This document shows, piece by piece, positions 43,175 to 53,425 of a stretch of 64,000 nucleotides of DNA. Source of the DNA: Micavibrio sp. TMED2 (GTDB lineage: Bacteria; Pseudomonadota; Alphaproteobacteria; TMED2); NCBI GenBank assembly GCA_002168225.1, contig NHBH01000001.1, positions 538,188 through 602,187 of the forward strand. Direction: 5' to 3'. Numbering within the stretch: the first letter of the stretch is position 1; every line of letters begins with the position of its first letter. A model generated the notes under the pieces. It did not search any database. It saw nothing but the letters and a program-made list of their open reading frames with translations, and was not told the DNA's origin. The position numbers and the translations under genes are program-made.

Positions 43175-44161
43175 CTATGTGACGGTATTGTCTGCCGGGG
43201 GGCTCGGGCCGGGTTCCTGTTTTGCGTCCTCGCGTGCCTTCAGCTTCTCGGCATTCTTGTAGCGCATGGCGTATTTGTGGATGCGACCGCTTTCATGCAG
43301 GCTGATCAGCAAAAAGCCACCGATCAGCCAGGCCAGATGCGCGGCGGAAATCAACAGCGACGCATATATCGTATATTTGCGCGTCATGTCATCAAACCGC
43401 TTTTTATCAAAGATAAATATCCAGGTATCGCCCCGACGATCAATGTATCCCGATACGGTCTGATAGATGCCGAGCTGGAACTTATCCGGTGAGAGATAGT
43501 GGTGTATCTGTTTGGTGACCCGTTGCTGATCGCGCAATTCGAACATTTGCCATGAAACCAGATTGTCGATGGCATCCTGTACTTCCGGCGTGTCGCCGAC
43601 AAAACTCTCGGGGTTCTCGGATATGCCGCACCAGAATTCCATGTCATCGCAGACCTTGAGGATCAGGTCTTCCGGGGCATCGTTGCGCAACATGGACATG
43701 ACCATTTCATCGCGGGCGTAGCGCCCCTCGAACAGCCCGCCGCCGATCACGACATAATGGAACAGGCTGAAGGTGCCGATGGAAACGAAACAGATCAGGA
43801 TCATGAAGCCCCTGAACACGGTCCGCGCATGTTTCGGTGCCACCATATAGCGACCGAGCAGGGCCAGATAGGTGCACAGATAGAGTGCCCAGAGGAAATT
43901 CAGCCGGTTGAAGATGTCGGCGCTCGCTTCCGTCAGCACGCCGGAAAAATCCACGATATCCCAGAGTATCGAGGTTGCCTGTAGGGCACCCCAGAGCAGG
44001 GCAATGACATAAAGGCCGAGGAACTGGAGCTTGTTGGGAGCTTTGGCCGAGAAATGCGCCCAGATCGCAAGCCAGAACACCAGATTGAACAGGCTGTCCT
44101 GCAGATGGAAAACCGCATCCACGGGGATGCTGTTGAACAGATCATACTGTTGGCTTTTCAC
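43175..44161 (-). CDS. Polytopic membrane protein of unknown function
   Basis: 328 aa starting with GTG at 44161, with AGGA at a good distance. About five to six membrane helices: around residues 22-35, 47-66, 88-103, 116-140 and 270-292, with a soluble middle loop (about 145-265) holding CDDMEFWCGISENPES and a HYLSPDKFQLG stretch. The tail is Lys/Glu/Pro-rich. No family recognised. Divergent from maeB. Confidence 0.68.
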   Translation of the reverse strand: MKSQQYDLFNSIPVDAVFHLQDSLFNLVFWLAIWAHFSAKAPNKLQFLGLYVIALLWGALQATSILWDIVDFSGVLTEASADIFNRLNFLWALYLCTYLALLGRYMVAPKHARTVFRGFMILICFVSIGTFSLFHYVVIGGGLFEGRYARDEMVMSMLRNDAPEDLILKVCDDMEFWCGISENPESFVGDTPEVQDAIDNLVSWQMFELRDQQRVTKQIHHYLSPDKFQLGIYQTVSGYIDRRGDTWIFIFDKKRFDDMTRKYTIYASLLISAAHLAWLIGGFLLISLHESGRIHKYAMRYKNAEKLKAREDAKQEPGPSPPADNTVT

Positions 44162-44347
44162 CAGACTTTTCCTATCCGATCTTTACCCGGGAACCCATCG
44201 GCGCTACACACCCACTTCCATGCACAACTATAGTGAATTTCAGTCGCTTTCGATAGGCAACGCCGGTAAATGCGACGTTAGGCATCAAAGTGTTATCACG
44301 CCACAACGCCCAGTGACATGGGCGGGGCACCGGGAAGGAAACAGGAT

Positions 44348-46630
44348 ATGAGTGAGCAACAGCCAGCGAGCCGCGTAACGGATGAGGAAGCCCTCGATCT
44401 TCACGCCCATGGTCGTCCGGGCAAGCTTGAGATTAACGCGACCAAACCGCTGACCACCTCGCGCGATCTGTCGCTGGCCTATTCCCCCGGTGTGGCAGTG
44501 CCCTGCCTGAAGATCGCCGAAGACCCGTCCGATGCCTATAAATATACGGCCAAGGGCAATATGGTTGCCGTTATCTCCAACGGTACGGCTGTGCTCGGCC
44601 TCGGCAATCTTGGCGCACTGGCATCCAAGCCGGTGATGGAGGGCAAGGCCGTCCTGTTCAAGCGTTTCGCCGATATCGACGGCATCGATATCGAGGTCGA
44701 TACCGAGGATACCGATGAATTTGTCAACTGCGTGCGCTTTCTCGGTAAGAGCTGGGGCGGCATCAATCTCGAGGATATCAAGGCACCCGATTGCTTTATC
44801 ATTGAGCAGCGCCTGCGTGAGGTCATGGACATTCCGGTGTTCCATGACGACCAGCACGGCACCGCCATCATCGCCGCTGCCGGCCTGATCAATGCGCTGG
44901 AAATTACCGGTCGGGATATCAAGGAAACCCGCATGGTGATCAATGGCGCGGGTGCGGCGGCAATCGCCTGTGTCGAGTTGTTCAAGGCTATGGGCATGCC
45001 CCATGACAAGGTCATCCTCTGTGACACCAAGGGTGTGATCTATACCGGTCGTGAAGCCGGGATGAACCAGTGGAAGTCGGCTCATGCGGTCGATACCGAG
45101 TTGCGGACACTGGAAGAGGCGGTCGAGGGCGCCGATGTTTTCGTCGGTGTGTCGGTCAAGGGCGCGCTGACCAAAGACATGGTCAAGGCCATGGCACCAC
45201 AGCCGATCATCTTCGCGCTGGCCAATCCCGATCCGGAAATCACGCCCGAGGAAGCGCGTGAGGCGCGGGCCGATGCCATTATCGCTACCGGTCGCTCGGA
45301 TTACCCGAACCAGGTGAACAACGTTCTGGGCTTCCCCTATATCTTCCGCGGTGCTCTCGATGTGCAGGCGCGCGAGATCAACGATCAGATGAAAATCGCC
45401 GCTGCCAAGGCAATTGCCGATCTGGCCCGTGAGGATGTGCCGGAAGAGGTTGGTGCCGCCTATAGCGGTCGTCGTCTGCAATTCGGTCCCGACTACCTGA
45501 TCCCCGTACCGTTCGACAACCGCCTGATCGTCAAGATCCCCGAGGCAGTGGCACAGGCCGCCATGGACAGCGGCGTGGCTGCCAAGCCGATCGAGAATAT
45601 GTGGCACTATCGTCAGGAGCTGAAAAACCGCCTCGATCCGACCGCAGGTTCGCTCCAGCGCATCTTCGCCAAGCTCAAGGACAACCCGCGCACGGTCGTC
45701 TTCGCCGAGGGCGAGGAGGAACAGACCATCCGCGCGGCCATCGACTACACCCATGCCGGTTATGGCAAGGCGATCCTGATCGGTCGTGAGGACCGGGTCC
45801 GCAACAAGATGAAGGCCATGGGCGTGTCCCTGGACGGCGAACTGGTGACCATCGCCAATGCGGCACTCAGTCACGACAATGACCGCTACACCCAATTCAT
45901 CTATCGTCGTCAGCAGCGGCGCGGTGCCCTGTATCGCGACTGTCAGCGCATGGTGAACCAGAACCGGAACGCCTTTGCCGCGGCCATGCTCGCCAATGGT
46001 GATGCCGATGCCATGGTGACCGGCCTGACCCGTGCCTTTGCGGTCTGCCTTGACGATATCCGACGTGCGGTCAGCCCCGTACCGGGCCAGACCACCTTCG
46101 GCCTGTCGGTCATGGTGCGGCGGAACCGGACCATCTTCATTGCCGATACGCTGGTCAATGAAACTCCGGATGCCGAAACCCTCGCACAGATTGCCATCCA
46201 GTCGGCACAGAAAGCCCGCGATCTGGGCCATGAGCCACGGGTGGCGCTGCTGTCCTTCTCCAATTTCGGCCAGCCGTTGCATGAGCGCGCGGATCGTATC
46301 CGCAATGCGGTCGCGATCCTCGGTGAGCGGGAAGTGGATTTCGAGTTCGACGGTGAAATGTCCGCCGATGTGGCGCTCGACTACGATCTGATGAAGCGGC
46401 TCTATCCGTTCTGCAATCTGACCGGTCCGGCCAATATCCTGATCATGCCGGGGCTGCATACCGCCAATATCAGTGCCAAACTGCTGCAGAAGATGAGCGC
46501 ATCGACCCTGTTGGGGCCATTGCTGCTCGGTCTGGAGAAGCCGGCGCAGGTGGTGCAGATGGGCGCAACCGTGCCTGACATCGTCAATGCGGCGGCACTG
46601 GCGGCGTTCCAGTCGATTGACGCCAAGTAA
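44348..46630 (+). CDS. maeB: NADP-dependent malic enzyme with phosphotransacetylase-like domain
   Basis: 760 aa from ATG 44348, preceded by GGAAGGAA. The N-terminal malic enzyme (about residues 20-430) oxidatively decarboxylates malate to pyruvate: TTSRDLSLAYSPGVAVPCL, a FHDDQHGTAIIAAAGL metal site, and ALANPDPEITPEEA. The C-terminal 320 residues are phosphotransacetylase-like (PRTVVFAEGEEEQTIRAAI onward, ending PANILIMPGLHTANI), a fusion standard in MaeB that may sense acetyl-CoA allosterically. Single gene. Confidence 0.95.
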   Translation: MSEQQPASRVTDEEALDLHAHGRPGKLEINATKPLTTSRDLSLAYSPGVAVPCLKIAEDPSDAYKYTAKGNMVAVISNGTAVLGLGNLGALASKPVMEGKAVLFKRFADIDGIDIEVDTEDTDEFVNCVRFLGKSWGGINLEDIKAPDCFIIEQRLREVMDIPVFHDDQHGTAIIAAAGLINALEITGRDIKETRMVINGAGAAAIACVELFKAMGMPHDKVILCDTKGVIYTGREAGMNQWKSAHAVDTELRTLEEAVEGADVFVGVSVKGALTKDMVKAMAPQPIIFALANPDPEITPEEAREARADAIIATGRSDYPNQVNNVLGFPYIFRGALDVQAREINDQMKIAAAKAIADLAREDVPEEVGAAYSGRRLQFGPDYLIPVPFDNRLIVKIPEAVAQAAMDSGVAAKPIENMWHYRQELKNRLDPTAGSLQRIFAKLKDNPRTVVFAEGEEEQTIRAAIDYTHAGYGKAILIGREDRVRNKMKAMGVSLDGELVTIANAALSHDNDRYTQFIYRRQQRRGALYRDCQRMVNQNRNAFAAAMLANGDADAMVTGLTRAFAVCLDDIRRAVSPVPGQTTFGLSVMVRRNRTIFIADTLVNETPDAETLAQIAIQSAQKARDLGHEPRVALLSFSNFGQPLHERADRIRNAVAILGEREVDFEFDGEMSADVALDYDLMKRLYPFCNLTGPANILIMPGLHTANISAKLLQKMSASTLLGPLLLGLEKPAQVVQMGATVPDIVNAAALAAFQSIDAK

Positions 46631-46777
46631 GAACGCGCCAGCGGTTGCCCGTCATCCGGCGGGCGACTGTCATAGAACCGTTATTTGACCCGCTGATCTG
46701 ACGCGGTAATCATGATGGGTCTATAGCAAGCCATCAGGCGGTGCCTATTGCTGCCGGGCGGTGTATCCGAGAGACCG

Positions 46778-48331
46778 ATGAAGAAGCGTACGAGCTCATT
46801 ATCCATTCTGCAGGGCCTGATGGCTGCCGGTTTGATGGCGCCATTGATGCTGGTCCTGCTCGTGCTCGTGGTGCGTGGTGAAATCGGCCTGACCCTTGCC
46901 GGGGTGATTATCGGTACGGTCGTGCCCGGCGTCATGCTGATGCTCTGGGTCTATGGCCGCCAACTGCAACGCCTGTCGGTGCACCTGACCCGGCTGGTCA
47001 CGCCGGGCAGCGAGGATGATGCCGATCCGGAAGCGCCAACCCGGCTGGAAACGGATGAGAGCAACCCGTGGCTGCCACAGCTGCGCCGTCTCTATCGCCG
47101 GATCGCTGCCAATGACGTGATCTTCGATGCCATTCCCGACCCGGTCCTGCTGCTTGATGCCGAGCGGCGCATCACCCAGGGCAATGCCGCAGCGATTGCG
47201 CTGTTCGGCCATCCGACCATCGGGCGCGACATTACGGTCGCCCTGCGTAACCCGGAAGTGCTGCAGGCAATCGATGGCGCCATGGCGGAGGGCGGCCAGC
47301 GCAAGGTCGAGTTCTCCATCCCCGGTAATGTGCCCCAGATATTCGAGGCTAGGGTGACGCCGTTCGGTCACCGGATGCGGCACGTGGTTGATGCAGAAAT
47401 CGCCGATCGCGAGGGCATGGCCAACCTTTATGGCGGCAGCTCACCCAAGCCGCTCGACAGCTATCAGCCTCAGCGTGATCCGTTTGGGTCAATCATGTTG
47501 ACGTTGCACGACATCACCGCGGTGCGCCGCTCGGAACAGATGCGCGCAGACTTTGTTGCCAATGCCAGTCACGAGCTGCGCACGCCGCTGGCCTCGCTGC
47601 TCGGGTTTATCGAAACCCTTCAGGGCCCGGCACAGGATGACGGCGATGCCCGTGGCCGGTTCCTCGGGATCATGGCGGATCAGGCCAGCCGGATGGCCAA
47701 GCTGGTCGAGGAGCTGCTGTCCCTGTCCCGGATCGAGACCGATGAGCACCGCCCACCGACCGAACGGGTGGCCGTTCCGGATGTGTTGGAGCGGATTGTC
47801 AGGGGATCGGAACTGCGCGCGGCGGACCGGCAGATGACAATCCGGCTGGTCGGTGATCTCGACCTGCCCCCGGTTTCCGGTGATGCAGATCAGCTGACCC
47901 AGGTGTTTCAGAACCTGATCGATAATGCGATTACCTATGCCTATCCCGAAACCGAGATTACCGTCCGCCTGACCCATCATGATGCCGCCAGCTCTCTCGC
48001 CCAGAAAATGACCGGCAGTGATGCCGAACTGATCGAGGTCTCGGTGATTGATCGCGGTCCCGGTATTTCGCGCGAGCATCTGCCGCGTCTGACCGAACGC
48101 TTTTACCGGGTCGATCCGGCGCGCAGCCGGGCAGCGGGTGGCACCGGCCTCGGCCTCGCCATCGTCAAGCACATCATCAACCGCCACCGTGGCCGGTTTC
48201 TGGTCGATAGTCAGGTGGGTGAGGGCAGTACCTTCACAGTATTCCTGCCGGTTGCCACGGAGAAAGCAGTTGCTGCTGGCAAGCAACGCAAATCGAATAC
48301 CGCGAGTGCCGCACCGGTTGCCGGTTCCTGA
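46778..48331 (+). CDS. phoR: Phosphate regulon sensor histidine kinase PhoR
   Basis: 517 aa from ATG 46778 (a TTG ten codons earlier is in frame). Two N-terminal helices (about residues 10-30 and 38-58) anchor it with no periplasmic domain, as in PhoR. A PAS-like domain (IFDAIPDPVLLLDAERRI) follows, then the H-box ADFVANASHELRTPLASL, N-box QNLIDNAITYAYPETE, and ATPase motifs DRGPGISREH and GTGLGLAIVKHI. It phosphorylates PhoB and opens the phosphate cluster. Confidence 0.93.
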   Translation: MKKRTSSLSILQGLMAAGLMAPLMLVLLVLVVRGEIGLTLAGVIIGTVVPGVMLMLWVYGRQLQRLSVHLTRLVTPGSEDDADPEAPTRLETDESNPWLPQLRRLYRRIAANDVIFDAIPDPVLLLDAERRITQGNAAAIALFGHPTIGRDITVALRNPEVLQAIDGAMAEGGQRKVEFSIPGNVPQIFEARVTPFGHRMRHVVDAEIADREGMANLYGGSSPKPLDSYQPQRDPFGSIMLTLHDITAVRRSEQMRADFVANASHELRTPLASLLGFIETLQGPAQDDGDARGRFLGIMADQASRMAKLVEELLSLSRIETDEHRPPTERVAVPDVLERIVRGSELRAADRQMTIRLVGDLDLPPVSGDADQLTQVFQNLIDNAITYAYPETEITVRLTHHDAASSLAQKMTGSDAELIEVSVIDRGPGISREHLPRLTERFYRVDPARSRAAGGTGLGLAIVKHIINRHRGRFLVDSQVGEGSTFTVFLPVATEKAVAAGKQRKSNTASAAPVAGS

Positions 48332-48695
48332 GCCGCAGAACAGCGCGGTCTGGTTGAAAAATCAATCTAGTTGACCAGTTTGTAATTTTCGCAGTTTTTC
48401 CTGTGGACGGCATAAGCCAGCGTTATCAGGCACTAATCACCGCTATTAGTGTATTAACAATTTAAAACGCGATTCTGTCATAAAACGGAAACATTACTTA
48501 CATAAATTGGTAATGCCTAAGCGAGTAGGTTCCGCCCGCGCATCAAGGCCGGTCGCGTGATTTATGGTCACTGGTTGCAATCGCAACATTGGCCCCTACA
48601 TCACTCGATATGGCGTTCATGCATTCCGGTTGTGTGTCATGCTTTGCCCCAACTAACACGCTGACACATAACAAAAAAATTTGGAGATTTTTCAA
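48332..48695. promoter_or_regulatory. Regulatory region upstream of pstS
   Basis: About 364 bp, clearly AT-richer than its flanks. Contains the candidate Pho box at 48475-48494 and a hairpin of 7-bp arms (48431-48437 with 48445-48451). The leader is long (some 200 nt after the Pho box) and could be transcribed. No gene seen. Confidence 0.6.
48475..48494 (+). promoter_or_regulatory. Candidate Pho box
   Basis: CTGTCATAAAACGGAAACAT. The first seven bases are the perfect PhoB half-site CTGTCAT; the 11-bp-spaced second half (CGGAAAC) is poor. Location before pstS in a phoR/phoB cluster supports binding by PhoB. Confidence 0.5.
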
Positions 48696-49712
48696 ATGAA
48701 CAAGCTACTTGTCTTTAGTGCCGCGCTCGCCGTGGCCGGTTCATTCGCTCTGGCTGATGCCGCTCAGGCACAAAGCCGTGACCGGATCAGCATTGTCGGT
48801 TCATCAACTGTGTTTCCTTTCTCAACCGCTGTGGCTGAAAACTTCGGCCGCGTAACCAGCTACCCGACCCCGAAGGTTGAGAGCACCGGTTCCGGTGGTG
48901 GTCTGAAGCTGTTCTGTGCCGGTGTCGGCACCCAGCACCCCGATATCACTAACGCTTCCCGCGCGATCAAGAGCTCGGAGATCGAGCGTTGCGCCAGCAA
49001 TGGTGTCGAGAAAATCACCGAGATCAAGATCGGTTATGACGGTATCGTTCTCGCCAATTCCAACGAAGCGCCACGCTCAGAACTGACCCGTGAGCAGATC
49101 TTCCTCGCGCTGGCGAAAGAAGTGCCACAAAACGGCAAGCTGGTCCCTAACCCATACAAACACTGGTCGGACATCGACAAATCCCTGTCGAACAAGGAAA
49201 TCGAGGTTCTCGGTCCACCACCAACCTCCGGCACCCGTGATGCCTTTGTTGAGCTGGTCATGGAAGAAGCTTGTGAGAACTTCCCTGAATATGAAGGCAA
49301 TGGTGATGCCTGTGCTGCTGTCCGTGAGGATGGTGCCTATGTTGAGGCCGGTGAGAATGACAACCTGATCGTTCAGAAACTGCAAGCCAACCACAATGCC
49401 TATGGCATCTTCGGTTTCAGCTTCCTCGACCAGAACGCCGATGTGCTGCAGGGCTCTATTGTTGATGGGTCAGAGCCGACCTTTGACAACATTGCCGACG
49501 GCAACTATCCGGTTTCCCGCTCACTCTACTTCTACGTCAAGAATGCCCATGTCGGCGTTATTCCTGGCATCGAAGAGTACCTCGCCGAGTTTACCTCGGA
49601 GCGTGCGATGGGTCCGGACGGCTACCTCGCCGAGCGCGGCCTGATCCCGCTGCCAGCGGATATGCGTGAGCAGGAGCGTCTCGACGCCACCAACCTGCGC
49701 GCAATGAACTGA
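48696..49712 (+). CDS. pstS: Phosphate ABC transporter periplasmic binding protein PstS
   Basis: 338 aa from ATG 48696, with GGAG nine bases before it. Signal peptide LLVFSAALAVAGSFALADA. Phosphate-binding loops: ISIVGSSTVFPFSTAVAENF, STGSGGGLKLFC and GPPPTSGTRDAFVELVM, the Ser/Thr/Arg triad binding phosphate. A 20-residue lid region (ENFPEYEGNGDACAAVRED) is typical of the alphaproteobacterial type. Followed by a stem-loop and pstC. Confidence 0.95.
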   Translation: MNKLLVFSAALAVAGSFALADAAQAQSRDRISIVGSSTVFPFSTAVAENFGRVTSYPTPKVESTGSGGGLKLFCAGVGTQHPDITNASRAIKSSEIERCASNGVEKITEIKIGYDGIVLANSNEAPRSELTREQIFLALAKEVPQNGKLVPNPYKHWSDIDKSLSNKEIEVLGPPPTSGTRDAFVELVMEEACENFPEYEGNGDACAAVREDGAYVEAGENDNLIVQKLQANHNAYGIFGFSFLDQNADVLQGSIVDGSEPTFDNIADGNYPVSRSLYFYVKNAHVGVIPGIEEYLAEFTSERAMGPDGYLAERGLIPLPADMREQERLDATNLRAMN

Positions 49713-49728
49713 GCAGACAGTTGAAACA

Positions 49729-49755
49729 GCCGGGCGGGTCCAGTACCCGCCCGGC
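49729..49755 (+). terminator. Stem-loop after pstS
   Basis: An 11-bp perfect GC-rich stem (49729-49739 with 49745-49755, 5-nt loop), followed by CCGTTTCC. No strong T-run, so it probably attenuates or stabilises the pstS message rather than ending transcription fully before pstC (42 bp away). Confidence 0.65.
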
Positions 49756-49796
49756 CCGTTTCCACGTTATGAACAACAGCGTTTGAGTGCCCCCTC

Positions 49797-51179
49797 ATGT
49801 CTCTGACCATGCTGTGCCTTGTGCTGCTGATTATCGGCAGCTTTGCCTACCGCGCCGGGATAAGCCGGGCGCTGGTCGTCAGCGACGGGCATAAATCAAC
49901 GCTCCATTCTCTTCCGGTTTACCATGGCGGCTATGTCGCGCTCTGGGCCATCCTGCCCGCGCTGGCTCTGCTCGTAATCTGGTCCCTCGGCCAGTCGCCG
50001 ATTGTTGACCATTTGGTTCTCGATACCCTCGGCCCGACCTATACCGATCTGAGTGTCAGCCAGCGCAATATCACGCTGGCTGAAATCCACAATCTGGCCA
50101 GCGGCGATTTCAATATGGACAGCGCCGAACCGGCGATTGCGGCAGCGGCGATCCAGTACAACGAACTGATGACCATTGGCCGCTGGGCCATGACCGCGCT
50201 GGTGCTGGCACTCTCCGCCTATGGATTGAGCGCTGCCCGTGGTCGGCTCGTCAGCCGTTTCCGTGCCCGCGAACGGGTCGAAAAGGTGGTTGACGGTCTT
50301 CTGATTGCCTGTTCGGTCATTGCCATCCTGACCACGCTCGGCATCGTTATGTCTCTGCTGTTTGAGGCGCTGCGTTTCTTTGCCCGCGTACCGATGCATG
50401 AATTTCTGTTCGGCCTGCAATGGAGCCCGCAAACCGCTCTGCGTGCCGATCAGGTGGGTTCTTCCGGTGCCTTCGGTGCTGTGCCGCTGTTTGCCGGTAC
50501 CCTGCTGATCAGCCTGATTGCCATGCTGGTCGCCGTGCCGATCGGCTTGTTCGCTGCCATCTATATGGCTGAATTTGCCAGCCGCCGGACTCGTGCCTGT
50601 GCCAAGCCGGTGCTGGAAGTGCTCGCCGGTATCCCGACCGTGGTCTACGGCTTTTTCGCTGCCCTGACTGTCGCGCCGCTGTTTCGCGGCTGGGGTGATG
50701 CGGTTGGTCTCGATGTCAGTTCGGAATCCGCTCTGGCTGCCGGTCTGGTCATGGGCGTGATGATCATCCCGTTCGTCTCTTCCCTGTCCGATGATGTGAT
50801 CAATGCCGTGCCGCAATCCCTGCGCGATGGCGCGTACGGCCTTGGTGCCACCCGCGGCGAGACTGTGGTGCAGGTTGTGCTGCCTGCCGCCCTGCCGGGG
50901 ATCGTCGGTGCCATTCTGCTGGCGGTCAGCCGGGCGATCGGTGAGACCATGATCGTTGTGATGGCCGCTGGCCTCGCCGCCAATCTCACCGCCAATCCAT
51001 TCGAGGCTGTGACCACCGTTACGGTGCAGATCACCACCCTGCTGGTCGGTGATCAGGAATTTGACAGCGCAAAAACCCTGTCGGTCTTTGCCCTCGGGCT
51101 GGTGCTGTTCGTTGTCACCCTCTGTCTCAACGTCATCGCCTTGAAGATCGTCCAGCGTTACCGGGAGCGTTACGACTAA
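49797..51179 (+). CDS. pstC: Phosphate ABC transporter permease PstC
   Basis: 460 aa, longer than the E. coli protein (319) because of an N-terminal extension with two helices and a soluble loop (about residues 1-165). The core has about six helices with the EAA-like loop NAVPQSLRDGAYGLGATRGE and the SRAIGETMIVVMAAGLAAN helix that follows. It pairs with PstA in the inner membrane. The stop overlaps the pstA start by one base. Confidence 0.94.
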   Translation: MSLTMLCLVLLIIGSFAYRAGISRALVVSDGHKSTLHSLPVYHGGYVALWAILPALALLVIWSLGQSPIVDHLVLDTLGPTYTDLSVSQRNITLAEIHNLASGDFNMDSAEPAIAAAAIQYNELMTIGRWAMTALVLALSAYGLSAARGRLVSRFRARERVEKVVDGLLIACSVIAILTTLGIVMSLLFEALRFFARVPMHEFLFGLQWSPQTALRADQVGSSGAFGAVPLFAGTLLISLIAMLVAVPIGLFAAIYMAEFASRRTRACAKPVLEVLAGIPTVVYGFFAALTVAPLFRGWGDAVGLDVSSESALAAGLVMGVMIIPFVSSLSDDVINAVPQSLRDGAYGLGATRGETVVQVVLPAALPGIVGAILLAVSRAIGETMIVVMAAGLAANLTANPFEAVTTVTVQITTLLVGDQEFDSAKTLSVFALGLVLFVVTLCLNVIALKIVQRYRERYD

Positions 51180-52537
51180 TGGCTGCAAGCATTACAGATA
51201 CCGCCGATGGCATTCTGATCGGTACCCAGGGTCAGGTGGCCGGTGTTGCCAATGGCTCGCGCGGACCGGGTTCCCCGGCCTTTGCCAAGGGGCTTGCGCG
51301 CCGGCGTGGGTATGAGCGCCGTCTGGTGCTGGCCGGACAGGTTGCCATCTTCATCGCCGTTGCCATGCTGCTGACCCTGATGGTCAGCATCGTCAGCCGG
51401 GGCTACAGTGCCTTTGCCCAGACGGAGCTTGTGCTCGACCTCAATTTGAGCGAGGAGCGGATTGATCCGCAGGGCACACGCGACCCGCAAACCCTGCTGC
51501 GTGCCAATTACCAAGCGATCATCCGGGATGCCCTGCAACAGCAGTTCCCCGATGTCAGCGGTCGCCGGGATCGCCGCGCCCTGACCGGCATTGTCAGCAA
51601 TGCCGCACAGTTTGAACTGGCCCAGCAGGTGGCAGACAATCCTGACTGGATCGGCACCGTGCGCTCGGTCAGCCTGCCTGCCTCTGATGACATTGACCAG
51701 CTTATGAAGGGCAAGATCGACGCTGATCTGCCGGAAAACATGCGGCGGGTCAGTGACCGGGAAATTGGCTGGGTGCGGGCGCTGGAGAGCAATAGCCAGA
51801 TCGGCCTCACCTTCAATACCCGGTTGTTCACCAATGCCGACAGCCGCGATCCCGAGGTCGCCGGTATTCTCGGCGCGGCCATGGGTTCACTGTTTGCCCT
51901 GCTGGTCTGTTTTTCCATCAGCTTCCCGCTCGGCGTCGGTGCGGCGGTCTATCTCGAGGAATTCGCACCCAAGAACAAATGGACCGATATGATCGAGGTG
52001 AACATCAACAATCTCGCGGCGGTGCCCTCGATCATTTTTGGCCTGCTCGGACTTGCGGTGTTCCTCAATACCTTCGGTCTGCCCCGGTCCGCGCCGCTGG
52101 TTGGCGGCATGGTGCTGGCGCTGATGACCCTGCCGACCATCATTATCGCCGCCCGTGCCGCACTGAAAGCGGTGCCGCCCTCGATCCGGGAAGCCGCCCT
52201 CGGCCTCGGCGCATCCAAGCATCAGGTGGTCTGGCACCATGTGTTGCCTCTGGCACTGCCTGGCATGCTGACCGGCACCATTATCGGCATGGCGCAGGCG
52301 CTTGGCGAAACCGCACCGCTGCTCATGATCGGCATGGTGGCATTCATCGCCGATGTGCCGACCGGCATGACCGATCCGGCAACCGCCCTGCCGGTTCAGA
52401 TTTACCTCTGGGCCGACAGCCCGGAACGGGCCTTCACTGAGCGTACATCAGCCGCGATCATGGTGCTGCTGGCGTTCCTGATCACCATGAATGCACTTGC
52501 CGTCTGGCTGCGTCGCAAACTCGAACGCCGCTGGTAG
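51179..52537 (+). CDS. pstA: Phosphate ABC transporter permease PstA
   Basis: 452 aa. A long N-terminal region (about residues 40-230) corresponds to the DUF3333 extension found in alphaproteobacterial PstA, with [20 protein letters not shown] near its start. The core permease has [20 protein letters not shown], then the EAA-like [20 protein letters not shown] and [19 protein letters not shown]. Coupled to pstC by a one-base overlap. Confidence 0.94.
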   Translation: MAASITDTADGILIGTQGQVAGVANGSRGPGSPAFAKGLARRRGYERRLVLAGQVAIFIAVAMLLTLMVSIVSRGYSAFAQTELVLDLNLSEERIDPQGTRDPQTLLRANYQAIIRDALQQQFPDVSGRRDRRALTGIVSNAAQFELAQQVADNPDWIGTVRSVSLPASDDIDQLMKGKIDADLPENMRRVSDREIGWVRALESNSQIGLTFNTRLFTNADSRDPEVAGILGAAMGSLFALLVCFSISFPLGVGAAVYLEEFAPKNKWTDMIEVNINNLAAVPSIIFGLLGLAVFLNTFGLPRSAPLVGGMVLALMTLPTIIIAARAALKAVPPSIREAALGLGASKHQVVWHHVLPLALPGMLTGTIIGMAQALGETAPLLMIGMVAFIADVPTGMTDPATALPVQIYLWADSPERAFTERTSAAIMVLLAFLITMNALAVWLRRKLERRW

Positions 52538-52553
52538 AAAAGGATTACGGATC

Positions 52554-53369
52554 ATGAGCAACCTTGCTTTTATAGAGCGGTCGGAAATGTCTGAACCTGA
52601 ACATGAGCATGCCACTACCAAGATAAGCTGCCGCAATGTGCAGGTGCATTATGGCGAGGCCCATGCGCTCAAGGGCGTTGACCTCGATGTAAATGAGCGT
52701 GAGGTGCTGGCGCTGATCGGCCCGTCCGGTTGCGGCAAATCTACCTTCCTGCGCTGTCTGAACCGGATGAATGACACGATCATCGGTGCCCGGGTTTCCG
52801 GTCGCATCCTGCTCGATGGCAATGACATTCACAGCCCCGACCTCGATGTGGTCGAGCTGCGCGCCCGGGTCGGCATGGTATTCCAGAAACCGAACCCGTT
52901 CCCGAAATCGATCTATGACAATATCGCCTATGGCCCGCGCATCCACGGCCTGACGGATAGCAAGGCCGATCTCGATCAGGTAGTGGAAAGCAGCCTGACC
53001 CGTGCCGGTCTGTGGAACGAGGTCAAGGACCGGCTGCACCAGCCCGGCACCGGCCTGTCCGGCGGCCAGCAACAGCGCCTCTGCATCGCCCGTACCATTG
53101 CGGTCAGCCCACAGGTGATCCTGATGGATGAGCCATGCTCGGCGCTCGATCCGATCGCGACCGCCAAGATCGAGGAGCTGATCCACGAGTTGCGCTCGAA
53201 CTTCACCATCGTGATTGTCACCCACAACATGCAGCAGGCACAGCGGGTGTCCCAGCGCACCGCCTTTTTCCACCTTGGCACCATGGCAGAACTGAAGCCA
53301 ACCGGGGAGCTGTTCAACAACCCGCAGGATGAGCGTACACGCGGCTATATCACGGGTGATTACGGCTAA
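52554..53369 (+). CDS. pstB: Phosphate ABC transporter ATP-binding protein PstB
   Basis: 271 aa from ATG 52554 (AAAAGGA upstream). Walker [21 protein letters not shown], PstB-specific Q-loop [19 protein letters not shown], signature [16 protein letters not shown], Walker [17 protein letters not shown] and switch [11 protein letters not shown]. Energises phosphate import and, with PhoU, transmits phosphate status to PhoR. 16 nt after pstA. Confidence 0.97.
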   Translation: MSNLAFIERSEMSEPEHEHATTKISCRNVQVHYGEAHALKGVDLDVNEREVLALIGPSGCGKSTFLRCLNRMNDTIIGARVSGRILLDGNDIHSPDLDVVELRARVGMVFQKPNPFPKSIYDNIAYGPRIHGLTDSKADLDQVVESSLTRAGLWNEVKDRLHQPGTGLSGGQQQRLCIARTIAVSPQVILMDEPCSALDPIATAKIEELIHELRSNFTIVIVTHNMQQAQRVSQRTAFFHLGTMAELKPTGELFNNPQDERTRGYITGDYG

Positions 53370-53425
53370 GTGCCGCTGCTGACTGGTATTTCAATGGTAG
53401 TCTTGCCGCGCGGCCGGTGCTAATC

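Noticed and set aside
44285-46459. A 724-codon open frame on the minus strand opposite maeB
   Set aside because: It is the antisense of a clear malic enzyme gene. Its composition is that of a shadow frame of GC-rich coding DNA, with no domain.
49896-51188. A 430-codon minus-strand frame opposite pstC
   Set aside because: Antisense shadow; the plus-strand product has membrane helices and the PstC signature.
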